This document shows, piece by piece, positions 1 through 4,742 of a stretch of 6,654 bases of DNA. Below the pieces are notes generated by a model that made no database searches, was not told the origin of the DNA, and saw only the letters and a program-made list of their open reading frames with translations. The DNA is from Acidobacteriota bacterium. GTDB taxonomy: Bacteria > Acidobacteriota > Holophagae > Holophagales > Holophagaceae. Made by a program: the position numbers and the translations under genes. Location: positions 1-6,654 of the forward strand of contig JAJYBX010000113.1 of assembly GCA_021778785.1 (NCBI GenBank), given 5' to 3'. How positions within the stretch are numbered: the first letter of the stretch is position 1; every line of letters starts with the position of its first letter.

Positions 1-212
1 CCACCAGCGACCACGACGACCGGGTGGTGCCCGCCCACAGCTTCAAGTTCGCCGCGACCATGCAGGCGGACCAGGCCGGTCCGGCGCCCATCCTCATCCG
101 CATCGAGACCCGGGCCGGCCACGGCGCCGGCAAGCCCACGGACAAGATCCTGGCCGAGATCGCCGACGAGTACGCCTTCCTGGTGAAGAACCTGCACCTG
201 ACCGTCCACTAG
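1..212 (+). CDS. Prolyl oligopeptidase, C-terminal end (5' partial)
   Basis: The window opens inside this gene; the first full codon is at position 3, and 69 codons precede the TAG at 210-212. The fragment matches the end of the S9A prolyl oligopeptidase catalytic domain. It begins [10 protein letters not shown], where D5 corresponds to the catalytic Asp and R7 to the substrate-binding Arg of the family. Later AGHGAGKPT supplies the catalytic His (H40). The nucleophile Ser and the beta-propeller gate lie upstream, outside the window. Family members are serine peptidases that cleave after proline in short peptides; bacterial ones are cytosolic or periplasmic, and this fragment cannot show which. 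The C-terminus, with its final helix [13 protein letters not shown], has the normal family length, so the gene looks intact at this end. A stem-loop follows 14 bases after the stop. The family assignment is very secure because both motifs are near-identical to characterised enzymes. Confidence 0.95.
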   Translation, partial: TSDHDDRVVPAHSFKFAATMQADQAGPAPILIRIETRAGHGAGKPTDKILAEIADEYAFLVKNLHLTVH

Positions 213-226
213 CCGATCTCCCCGGC

Positions 227-260
227 TGCGTCCCGCCCCGGCTCCCAGGGGCGGGACGCA
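227..260 (+). terminator. Stem-loop downstream of prolyl oligopeptidase gene
   Basis: A perfect 13-bp inverted repeat (227-239 with 248-260) encloses an 8-base loop. The core arm reads GCGTCCCGCCCC and pairs exactly with GGGGCGGGACGC. It starts 14 bases after the stop codon, where a transcription terminator would sit. No T-run follows the stem, so it is not a textbook intrinsic terminator. It may instead act as a U-tract-less terminator or a 3'-end stabiliser. Confidence 0.6.
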
Positions 261-284
261 AGTCACAAGTCGGGGCCGATCGGT

Positions 285-320
285 ACAAGTATTTTTAAAA
301 CAATATTTAAATTTGCTTTA
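285..320 (+). promoter_or_regulatory. AT-rich island, probable promoter region of the 400-897 gene
   Basis: Bases 290-314 contain only one C and no G, in an otherwise strongly GC-rich window. The tract includes the palindrome ATTTAAAT (305-312) and several T and A runs. It lies about 85-110 bases before the start codon at 400 and could hold an UP-like element or an AT-rich promoter core. I cannot fix -35 and -10 hexamers: a TTGCTT at 313-318 has no well-spaced good -10 partner. Upstream, ACAAGT occurs twice (265-270 and 285-290), flanking the palindrome CCGATCGG (276-283), which might be an operator. The role is inferred from composition and position only. Confidence 0.4.
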
Positions 321-399
321 GGCCAGGCTCCGGACAACCGATACAGCTCCTAGCGACTGCCCTGAAGTGGTTTCAGGACAGCCCCGAGGAGACGATTCG

Positions 400-897
400 A
401 TGAAGCTGGTCACCCTTCTGTCCGCTGCCGCCCTGCTCGCTGCCCCCCTGACGGCCGGCGACTACGACGCCCTGGGCAAGGCCATCAAGCACACCTGGCC
501 CAAGTGCGGCACGATCGCCGTGGTCTGCGATGCGTCCGCCAGCCATGGCGCCGTGGAATCCCTGGCCGACGCCCTGCCCGGCGTGAAGCTGATGGTCGTG
601 GACGTCAAGGGGCCCCAGGAGGTCGGCAAGGCCGTCGCCACCCTGGGCTCCCGCAGGCCCGACGCCGTGGTCCTGCTGGCCGGTGATCACGTGGCCGGCG
701 ACGGCAGCAGCGCCGCCTCCTTCCTCATCCAGCGCATGGCCGCCGCCAAGGTGCCCACCGCCGCCACCACCGAGCAGGGCGTGAAGCAGGGCGCCGTCAT
801 GGGCGTGGGCCCCGGCACCGGCGGCAAGCTCCTGGCGAACGCCAAGGCCGCCAGCGCCACCGGCGCCGCCATCCCCCAGGGCGCCGTCCAGATCTAG
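400..897 (+). CDS. Small exported protein resembling one lobe of an ABC substrate-binding protein
   Basis: This encodes 165 aa. The ATG at 400 is chosen because GAGGAG (386-391) lies 8 bases upstream; an in-frame GTG at 367 would add 11 residues ahead of the signal peptide and has no such site. Residues 1-20 (MKLVTLLSAAALLAAPLTAG) are a typical Sec signal peptide, so the product should be exported. The rest alternates strands and helices in Rossmann style: GTIAVVCDAS (37-46), VKLMVVDV (62-69), PDAVVLLAGD (87-96), KVPTAATTEQGVKQGAVMGVG (117-137). The order, including an 'x-P-x-x-x-x-x-x-G-V-K-x-G-A' stretch, recalls the C-terminal half of ABC_sub_bind (PF04392) proteins, which are about 300 aa. 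Here only one lobe is present, and no permease or ATPase gene is adjacent. It could bind a ligand as a monomer or dimer, or be a remnant. Family membership is inferred from pattern; the ligand is unknown. Confidence 0.8.
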   Translation: MKLVTLLSAAALLAAPLTAGDYDALGKAIKHTWPKCGTIAVVCDASASHGAVESLADALPGVKLMVVDVKGPQEVGKAVATLGSRRPDAVVLLAGDHVAGDGSSAASFLIQRMAAAKVPTAATTEQGVKQGAVMGVGPGTGGKLLANAKAASATGAAIPQGAVQI

Positions 898-910
898 GAT
901 CTGCCCGATG

Positions 911-946
911 CCGACAGGCCAGGCCCTCCGGAGCCTGGCCTGTCGG
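911..946. terminator. Bidirectional stem-loop between convergent genes
   Basis: A perfect 14-bp inverted repeat (911-924 with 933-946) encloses an 8-base loop (925-932). The left arm is CCGACAGGCCAGGC. It occupies most of the 59-base gap between the stop of the + strand gene (897) and the stop of the convergent DUF1028 gene (957), so it can serve both transcripts. Neither flank has a T-run, as for the stem at 227-260. Confidence 0.7.
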
Positions 947-956
947 ATGTACGGAC

Positions 957-1928
957 CTACTGGGCCTCGATGGCCTTGAGCAGCGCGGCATCCTTCGGCA
1001 GCTGACCCACCTCGGCCAGGCGCGGGACCAGGCGCTTCCAGAAGGGCTCGGCGGCGAACACCTGCTTGAAGAGGGGCAGGGCCTCGTCGAGCTTGCCGCT
1101 GGAGGCCAGGGCCACGGCCTGCCAGAAGGGCATCTCCCAGACGCCGGGTGCCAGCTTCGACGCGGCCTCGTAGGCGGCCTTGGCCTCGGCCCACTTCCCG
1201 GCGGTCACGAAGCCGTCGCCCTGGTCCATGAGGATGTAGGCCCGGCGCAGCTGGACGAGGCGGCCCAGCTCCTTCAGGGGATCGGGGCTGTCCTCCACCC
1301 GGAGGTCGAAGAGCCGGTCGTTCCAGGGCTGGCCGGAGGCCTTGCCCTTCACGATGAGGATGGCCGCGCTCTGCTGGCCGCGGATGTCCCCGCCCTGGGC
1401 CTGGGCCGCCCGCAGGGCCGCCATCAGCCGGTCCGCCAGATCGCCCTTGGCTTCGCGGAAGGCCTTGGCCATGGCTGGCCAGACCGTGGCCCTGTCCATG
1501 AGGTTGGCCTCCACGGTGAAGCCGTCGCCCACCTCGTCCCCCGCGGCCTGGATGCACTTGGCGCCCGTGTGGGCCGCCGCCCGGCCCTGGGCGTCCACCA
1601 TGGCCACCTGCCGCACCTCGCGATCCGGATCCGCCGCCAGCAGGGCCTTCAGGGCCTCCGGGGCGGATTTCCCGGCCCGCATGAGGGCCAGGCCCAGGGC
1701 GCCATAGGTCGGATCGGTGAAGCTCTGCGTGGCGACGGCCCCCACGCCGGCCTCCGCCCAGGGCACCGACGAGCCCACCGAGAACCAGTGGCTCTGCACC
1801 GCCACGCCCAGTTCCCCCGTGGCCGCGTCCCGGGCCACGATGGAATAGGTGTGGACGGGGCGGCGGGGGACTTCTCCGGCCCTGGCGGGAAGCACAAGCG
1901 ACAGGAGGGCGAGGGCGAGCAGGCGCAT
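957..1928 (-). CDS. Secreted DUF1028 (Ntn-hydrolase-like) protein with TPR-like C-terminus
   Basis: This encodes 323 aa. The start is the ATG at 1928-1926, with GGAG (complement of 1934-1937) 5 bases upstream. The open frame runs further upstream to 2096, but that extension is low-complexity and lacks a signal peptide. Residues 1-18 (MRLLALALLSLVLPARAG) form a signal peptide. Residues 27-212 match DUF1028 (PF06267): HTYSIVARDAATGELGVAV (27-45), then GVGAVATQSFTDPTYG (61-76), REVRQVAMVDAQGR (103-116), HTGAKC (120-125), GDGFTVEANLM (134-144) and GGDIRGQQSAAILIV (179-193). The family has an Ntn-hydrolase-like fold with no well-established substrate. Residues 222-322 are helical and TPR-like (AGKWAEAKAAYEAASKLAPG, then SGKLDEALPLFKQVFAAEP); in many relatives this region is annotated as peptidoglycan-binding or TPR. 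The product probably acts in the periplasm or outside the cell. The next gene upstream ends 70 bases away, so co-transcription with it is possible. Confidence 0.92.
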   Translation of the reverse strand: MRLLALALLSLVLPARAGEVPRRPVHTYSIVARDAATGELGVAVQSHWFSVGSSVPWAEAGVGAVATQSFTDPTYGALGLALMRAGKSAPEALKALLAADPDREVRQVAMVDAQGRAAAHTGAKCIQAAGDEVGDGFTVEANLMDRATVWPAMAKAFREAKGDLADRLMAALRAAQAQGGDIRGQQSAAILIVKGKASGQPWNDRLFDLRVEDSPDPLKELGRLVQLRRAYILMDQGDGFVTAGKWAEAKAAYEAASKLAPGVWEMPFWQAVALASSGKLDEALPLFKQVFAAEPFWKRLVPRLAEVGQLPKDAALLKAIEAQ

Positions 1929-1965
1929 GGGGGCTCCGGGCAGGTTGGGAGGGCCCCTCATCCTA

Positions 1966-1991
1966 CCCCCCCGGGGGGGGCGGGACGCGGG
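1966..1991 (+). other. C7/G8 homopolymer palindrome and G-quadruplex-type motif
   Basis: Seven C (1966-1972) are followed directly by eight G (1973-1980), then C, GGG (1982-1984), ACGC and GGG (1989-1991). The + strand fits the G3-N(1-7) quadruplex pattern with loops GG, C and ACGC. It lies in the 70-base gap between the hydrolase stop (1999) and the DUF1028 start (1928); transcripts of these - strand genes carry the C-rich strand. It could affect polymerase passage or be prone to slippage; no function is shown. Confidence 0.5.
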
Positions 1992-1998
1992 CCCCCGG

Positions 1999-2724
1999 TC
2001 AGGGGCGTCCCGGTGATGGCGGGAACTGGCGCCCCAGCCAGGTCCCTGCGCGGGCCCAGGCATCCTCCCAGTCCTGGGGGTCCATGAGGTGACCACCCGG
2101 GTAGGTCAGGCTCACGGCGTGCTCCGGTCCGAAGCGGGTGGCGAGGATGGACGCGAAGGCCCTCATGGGGCCCGGCGGGACGACCGGGTCCCCGTCGGTG
2201 GTGATGGCCAGCAGCGCGGTCCCTTCCCAGGCCTCGGGGGCGAGGTGGGGAGAGCCCGGCCGGTCATCCCAGACTGGATCCGCGCTGAACGCGAGGACGG
2301 CCTCGATCCTCGGGTCACGCGCCGGGGCCGCCAGGGCCAGGTGGCCTCCCATGGAGACGCCGGCGGCGGCGAAGCGGGTGGCCCCCAGGGCGGCGAGGTG
2401 GTCCACCAGGACCCGGATCTCGTCGGCCCAGGTTTCGAGGATGTCGAGGAAGATGGCGCGGGCTTCCGGCCCGGAGGCCGACGCCATCCGCGCCAGCAGG
2501 CCATCGGCGCGGAGGCCATGGTGCGGGGCCTCCGGCAGGAGGGTGGCGAAGCCTGCGGCCGCCAGCTGTCGGGCCTCCGGCCACTGGCTCTGCATCGTGC
2601 CGCTGAGTCCATGGCCGAGGAGGACGCCAGCCCGCGACCGGGCCGGGTCGCCCACCAGCCTCGCGGGGATGGGTCCGTGCGGGCCGGCAAGCCAGATCGG
2701 TGGTGGCATGGCGGCATCGTCCAT
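1999..2724 (-). CDS. Alpha/beta hydrolase, YjfP-like esterase type
   Basis: This encodes 241 aa. The ATG at 2724-2722 is chosen because AGGA (complement of 2735-2738) lies 10 bases upstream; a second in-frame ATG at 2709 has no such site. The alpha/beta-hydrolase fold motifs appear in order: oxyanion-hole LLGHGLSG (35-42), LLPEAPHHGLRADG (62-75), nucleophile elbow GVSMGG (122-127) with Ser124, acid DGDPVVPP (177-184) with Asp179 as likely catalytic acid, and YPGGHLMDP (208-216) with His212. The triad is therefore complete. The 'PEAPHHG' stretch and overall length resemble E. coli YjfP, a short-chain carboxylesterase with 'PDAPDHG' at the same place. There is no signal peptide or membrane segment, so it should be cytosolic. 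The gene starts 85 bases after the stop of the receiver-kinase gene and may share its transcript. Substrate is unknown; a general carboxylesterase or dienelactone-hydrolase-like activity is likely. Confidence 0.9.
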   Translation of the reverse strand: MDDAAMPPPIWLAGPHGPIPARLVGDPARSRAGVLLGHGLSGTMQSQWPEARQLAAAGFATLLPEAPHHGLRADGLLARMASASGPEARAIFLDILETWADEIRVLVDHLAALGATRFAAAGVSMGGHLALAAPARDPRIEAVLAFSADPVWDDRPGSPHLAPEAWEGTALLAITTDGDPVVPPGPMRAFASILATRFGPEHAVSLTYPGGHLMDPQDWEDAWARAGTWLGRQFPPSPGRP

Positions 2725-2734
2725 TCGAGAGGGG

Positions 2735-2750
2735 TCCTGGTTCACCCAGG
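2735..2750 (-). promoter_or_regulatory. Small hairpin overlapping the ribosome binding site of the hydrolase gene
   Basis: On the + strand CCTGG (2736-2740), loop TTCAC, CCAGG (2746-2750) form a 5-bp stem. In the - strand mRNA, the 3' arm contains most of the AGGA ribosome binding site (2735-2738) of the gene starting at 2724. The stem is short and could occur by chance; any effect on translation is inferred. Confidence 0.25.
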
Positions 2751-2777
2751 ATAAGCGTTGTCCCCCGTCCAACCGGT

Positions 2778-2790
2778 GCGGGCTTCCCGC
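2778..2790 (-). other. Small GC-rich hairpin after the receiver-kinase gene
   Basis: GCGGG (2778-2782), a 3-base loop and CCCGC (2786-2790) form a stem 19 bases downstream of the kinase stop at 2810. No T-run follows. It may be a weak terminator or processing site between the kinase and hydrolase genes, but a 5-bp stem is weak evidence. Confidence 0.25.
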
Positions 2791-2809
2791 CTGCTGGCTG
2801 GCCAGGCCT

Positions 2810-3955
2810 TCAGGGCGATGGGACACCGGCGTAGGGGAGCTCCAGCACGAAGGCGCTTCCCCGCGGCAGGTTGTCCTCGACCCAGATCCGTCCGCCGTGG
2901 GCTTCGGCCACGAGCTGGCAGAAGGCGAGCCCGAGGCCCGAACCGGAGCGGGCACCGGGTCCCCCCTCCTCGAGACGCACGAATTTCCCGAAGATCTGCT
3001 CCCGCATGGGCTCGGGGATCCCTTCACCCTGGTCCCGCACCTCCAGGCGCACGCCGTTCCCGCAAGGTATGGCCTCGATCCGGGTCTGGCTGCCGGAGGG
3101 CGAATATTTCAGGGCGTTGTCGAGGAGGTTCAACAGCACCCGCCGGAGGAAGGCCGGATCTGCCTCGACCGCGAGATCGGCGGGGCAGCCCCAGGCCAGC
3201 CTGTGGTCGCGGCTCTGGGCCTGGGCTTCCACCTCCTTGATGAGGCCGGGGATCCAGGTGTCCAGGGGGACCCGGGTCCGGCGGAGGTCCAGTCCGATCT
3301 GCTCCGCGCGGCCGATGTCCAGGATGTCCTGGATCATCCGTCCCATGGCCTGGGCCGTGTCCCGGAGCCTCCGGAGGTGGGCTTTGGAGGTGGGGCTCCG
3401 GTCCTCCTCTCCGTCCATGAGCTCCAGGCCCATCTGGATGGCGGAAAGGGGATTCTTCAGGTCATGCACGATGAAATGGAAGAGCTGTTCCCGCTGCTTC
3501 TGGAGGTCGAGCAGGCTGTCCCGTTCCTCCTGGACCTCGGCCTGGAGCCGCTTGAGACGCATGAGGCTCCGGATGCGGACGATGAGCTCTCCCTGCAGGA
3601 CCGGTTTGCGCAGGAAATCGTCCCCCTTGGCCCGGAAGGCCAGGGAATGCACGTCCGGGCGCTCGTCGGCGGTCAGGAAGATGATCGGCAGGAGATCCCC
3701 GTTCGGCAGCTCGCGGATGCGGCGGCAGACCTCCAGGCCGTCCATGCCCGGCATCTGGATGTCCAGGAGCACCAGTTCCGGCTGGTAGGTGGAGAGCAGC
3801 GCGAGGGCCTCTTCTCCGCCCTCGGCCGTTTCCACCTGGTAGTAGCCGCGTTCCAGCATGGCGCGGACGCTCCGACGCGACAGGGCGTCATCGTCCACCA
3901 CGAGGATCCGGGCCCCGTGATCCGCCCGGCGCGGGAAAATCGGCTCACCCTCCAT
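2810..3955 (-). CDS. Soluble receiver-histidine kinase hybrid (REC-HisKA-HATPase_c)
   Basis: This encodes 381 aa. ATG at 3955-3953 has a good TGAGGT ribosome binding site (GAGGT is the complement of 3961-3965) 5 bases upstream. Residues 16-132 are a receiver domain: acidic pocket D21-D23, phospho-acceptor D65 in LVLLDIQMPGMDG, T95 in IIFLTADE, K117 in LRKPV. Residues 133-160 are charged and probably coiled coil. Residues 155-225 are HisKA, with phospho-acceptor H164 in FIVHDLKNPLSAI. Residues 255-375 are the HATPase domain: N box LLNLLDNALKYSP (274-286), G1 DQGEGIP (308-314), F box IFGKFVRL (321-328), G2 SGSGLGLAF (337-345). Every catalytic element is present. There is no signal peptide, membrane segment, PAS or GAF domain, so input probably comes through phosphorylation of the N-terminal receiver by another kinase. 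No response regulator or output gene is adjacent, so the target is unknown. The promoter lies about 48 bases upstream of the start. Confidence 0.95.
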   Translation of the reverse strand: MEGEPIFPRRADHGARILVVDDDALSRRSVRAMLERGYYQVETAEGGEEALALLSTYQPELVLLDIQMPGMDGLEVCRRIRELPNGDLLPIIFLTADERPDVHSLAFRAKGDDFLRKPVLQGELIVRIRSLMRLKRLQAEVQEERDSLLDLQKQREQLFHFIVHDLKNPLSAIQMGLELMDGEEDRSPTSKAHLRRLRDTAQAMGRMIQDILDIGRAEQIGLDLRRTRVPLDTWIPGLIKEVEAQAQSRDHRLAWGCPADLAVEADPAFLRRVLLNLLDNALKYSPSGSQTRIEAIPCGNGVRLEVRDQGEGIPEPMREQIFGKFVRLEEGGPGARSGSGLGLAFCQLVAEAHGGRIWVEDNLPRGSAFVLELPYAGVPSP

Positions 3956-4009
3956 GGTTGACCTCAGATGTCGGTTTCAAGTCGCCAGAAAACTGCTGGG
4001 ATTGAAGCC

Positions 4010-4039
4010 ATGACATTTGGAAAGGGGGGATCTTGTCAA
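4010..4039 (-). promoter_or_regulatory. Sigma70-type promoter of the receiver-kinase gene
   Basis: On the - strand, a perfect TTGACA (complement of 4034-4039) is followed after 18 bases by TGTCAT (complement of 4010-4015), which matches TATAAT at 4 of 6 positions. Transcription would begin near 4003, giving a leader of about 48 bases before the ATG at 3955. The surrounding stretch (3956-4030) is less GC-rich than the genes. The -35 match is strong and the -10 moderate. Confidence 0.5.
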
Positions 4040-4085
4040 GCGCAACCGCCGGACCTGCAGGATCGTCCTCCGAACGGTAGGCTCC

Positions 4086-4109
4086 GGGTCGGCGGAAGCG
4101 GCCGTACCC
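4086..4109 (-). terminator. Possible stem-loop downstream of the YchJ-family gene
   Basis: GGGTCGGC (4086-4093) pairs with GCCG-T-ACCC (4101-4109) with one bulged base and a 7-base loop. It lies about 40 bases after the stop of the SEC-C gene (4147) and before the kinase promoter, a reasonable terminator position. The bulge and lack of a T-run make this tentative. The rest of the 191-base spacer, apart from the promoter, shows nothing I can name. Confidence 0.25.
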
Positions 4110-4146
4110 ACCGGGAGGCGGGGAGGATTCGTCGCCCGGAGGGGGG

Positions 4147-4545
4147 CTATCCCTTGACCACCCCGTCCACGTACACCCATCGCCCCTCCTCCCGGGCGAA
4201 GGTGCTGGTCTCGATGTGGAGGGAGCGGCGGCCGCTGGCCTGGAGGCTGGCGTGGAAGGTGACGACGCCCTCGGTGTCCTCCGGCCCCCCCTTCTGCTTC
4301 GCGACGATCTTGAGGCCCACGCACTGGACGGACTTGCAGTACTGGGCCAGCTCCTCCCGGTTCTCGCCGCTGCGCTTGTCGGCGCTGCGGGTGGCGATGA
4401 GGTAGTCCACCTTGCCCAGGGCATAAGCGCTGAAGCGGGAGCGCATGAGCTGCTCGGCGGTGGCGGGGGCCTGGGTCCCCTCGATGAAGGGGCCGCAGCA
4501 GCGGTCGTAGGTCTTCTTGGAGGCGCAGGGGCAGGGTCTGGACAT
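4147..4545 (-). CDS. YchJ-family protein: SEC-C zinc motif plus NTF2-like domain
   Basis: This encodes 132 aa. The start at 4545 (MSRPCPC) is preferred over an in-frame ATG at 4563: it has AAGGA just upstream and matches the family start (E. coli YchJ begins MSQLCPCGS). Residues 5-17 are the SEC-C zinc-binding motif, CPCxSKKxYDRCC, with four Cys ligands (C5, C7, C16, C17). Residues 24-130 are the YchJ NTF2-like domain: the signature AEQLMRSRFSAYALGKVDYLIATRS (30-54), then VGLKIVAKQKG (76-86), GVVTFHASL (93-101), ETSTFAREEGRWVYVDGVV (112-130). E. coli YchJ is about 152 aa and has a second SEC-C motif at its C-terminus; this protein ends before it, as do many short homologues. No membrane segment or signal peptide is present. 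The biochemical role of the family is not established. A -10-like TAGAAT lies close upstream. Confidence 0.93.
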   Translation of the reverse strand: MSRPCPCASKKTYDRCCGPFIEGTQAPATAEQLMRSRFSAYALGKVDYLIATRSADKRSGENREELAQYCKSVQCVGLKIVAKQKGGPEDTEGVVTFHASLQASGRRSLHIETSTFAREEGRWVYVDGVVKG

Positions 4546-4574
4546 GGGTCCTTTCGAGGGCATTCACACCCAGT

Positions 4575-4580
4575 ATTCTA
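4575..4580 (-). promoter_or_regulatory. Candidate -10 element for the YchJ-family gene
   Basis: On the - strand TAGAAT (complement of 4575-4580) matches TATAAT at 5 of 6 positions and would start transcription near 4568, about 22 bases before the ATG at 4545. There is no good -35 at the right distance; that position falls inside the inverted repeat at 4586-4719. A start near 4568 would also argue against translation from the alternative ATG at 4563. Confidence 0.3.
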
Positions 4581-4585
4581 AGGCG

Positions 4586-4719
4586 CTCCACGAAGGGCAC
4601 GAAGACGCCCTGCGGGCGACGAAAGATCACGAAGACTGCCGCAAACGATCAAGCGAATCGTCCTTGGTAGAAGCATTCCTTCGTGATCTTGTCCTTTCGT
4701 ATTCGTGTGCTTCGTGGAG
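4586..4719. repeat. Imperfect inverted repeat made of CACGAAG-like units
   Basis: The left part of this spacer carries ACGAA units at 4590, 4599, 4619 and 4629. The right part carries the complement TTCGT at 4680, 4696, 4702 and 4711. The arms pair in blocks: 4586-4595 with 4710-4719 (10 bp, CTCCACGAAG), 4598-4603 with 4702-4707 (6 bp), and 4624-4634 with 4679-4689 (11 bp, AGATCACGAAG). Between the arms, 4645-4649 and 4657-4661 (ACGAT/ATCGT) make a small apical hairpin. The element fills most of the gap between the BNR gene stop (4743) and the YchJ-family start (4545). Its AT content is higher than that of neighbouring genes. It could be a dispersed intergenic repeat (REP or MITE-like), a terminator for the BNR gene, or both. 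It encodes no plausible protein. Confidence 0.65.
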
Positions 4720-4742
4720 GTCTTTGAACGGGGGCCTGGGGA

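Noticed and set aside
373..1557. A 394-codon open frame on the - strand
   Set aside because: It overlaps the exported + strand gene and the DUF1028 gene in another frame, reads through both stem-loops, and its product is Gly/Arg/Pro-rich low-complexity sequence.
1929..2096. N-terminal extension of the DUF1028 gene to 2096
   Set aside because: The extra 56 residues are low-complexity, overlap the upstream hydrolase gene, and would bury the signal peptide that starts at 1928.
2725..3027. N-terminal extension of the hydrolase gene to 3027
   Set aside because: It runs antiparallel to nothing but overlaps the kinase coding sequence in another frame; the ATG at 2724 has a ribosome binding site and gives the normal family length.
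2138..3961. A 607-codon open frame on the + strand
   Set aside because: It lies opposite two - strand genes that have full catalytic motifs (the kinase and the hydrolase). GC-rich codon bias commonly leaves the opposite strand open, and its translation shows no recognisable domain.
4586..4719. A CRISPR array suggested by the short CACGAAG repeats
   Set aside because: The units are only about 7 bases long, irregularly spaced and in inverted orientation, with no constant-length spacers.
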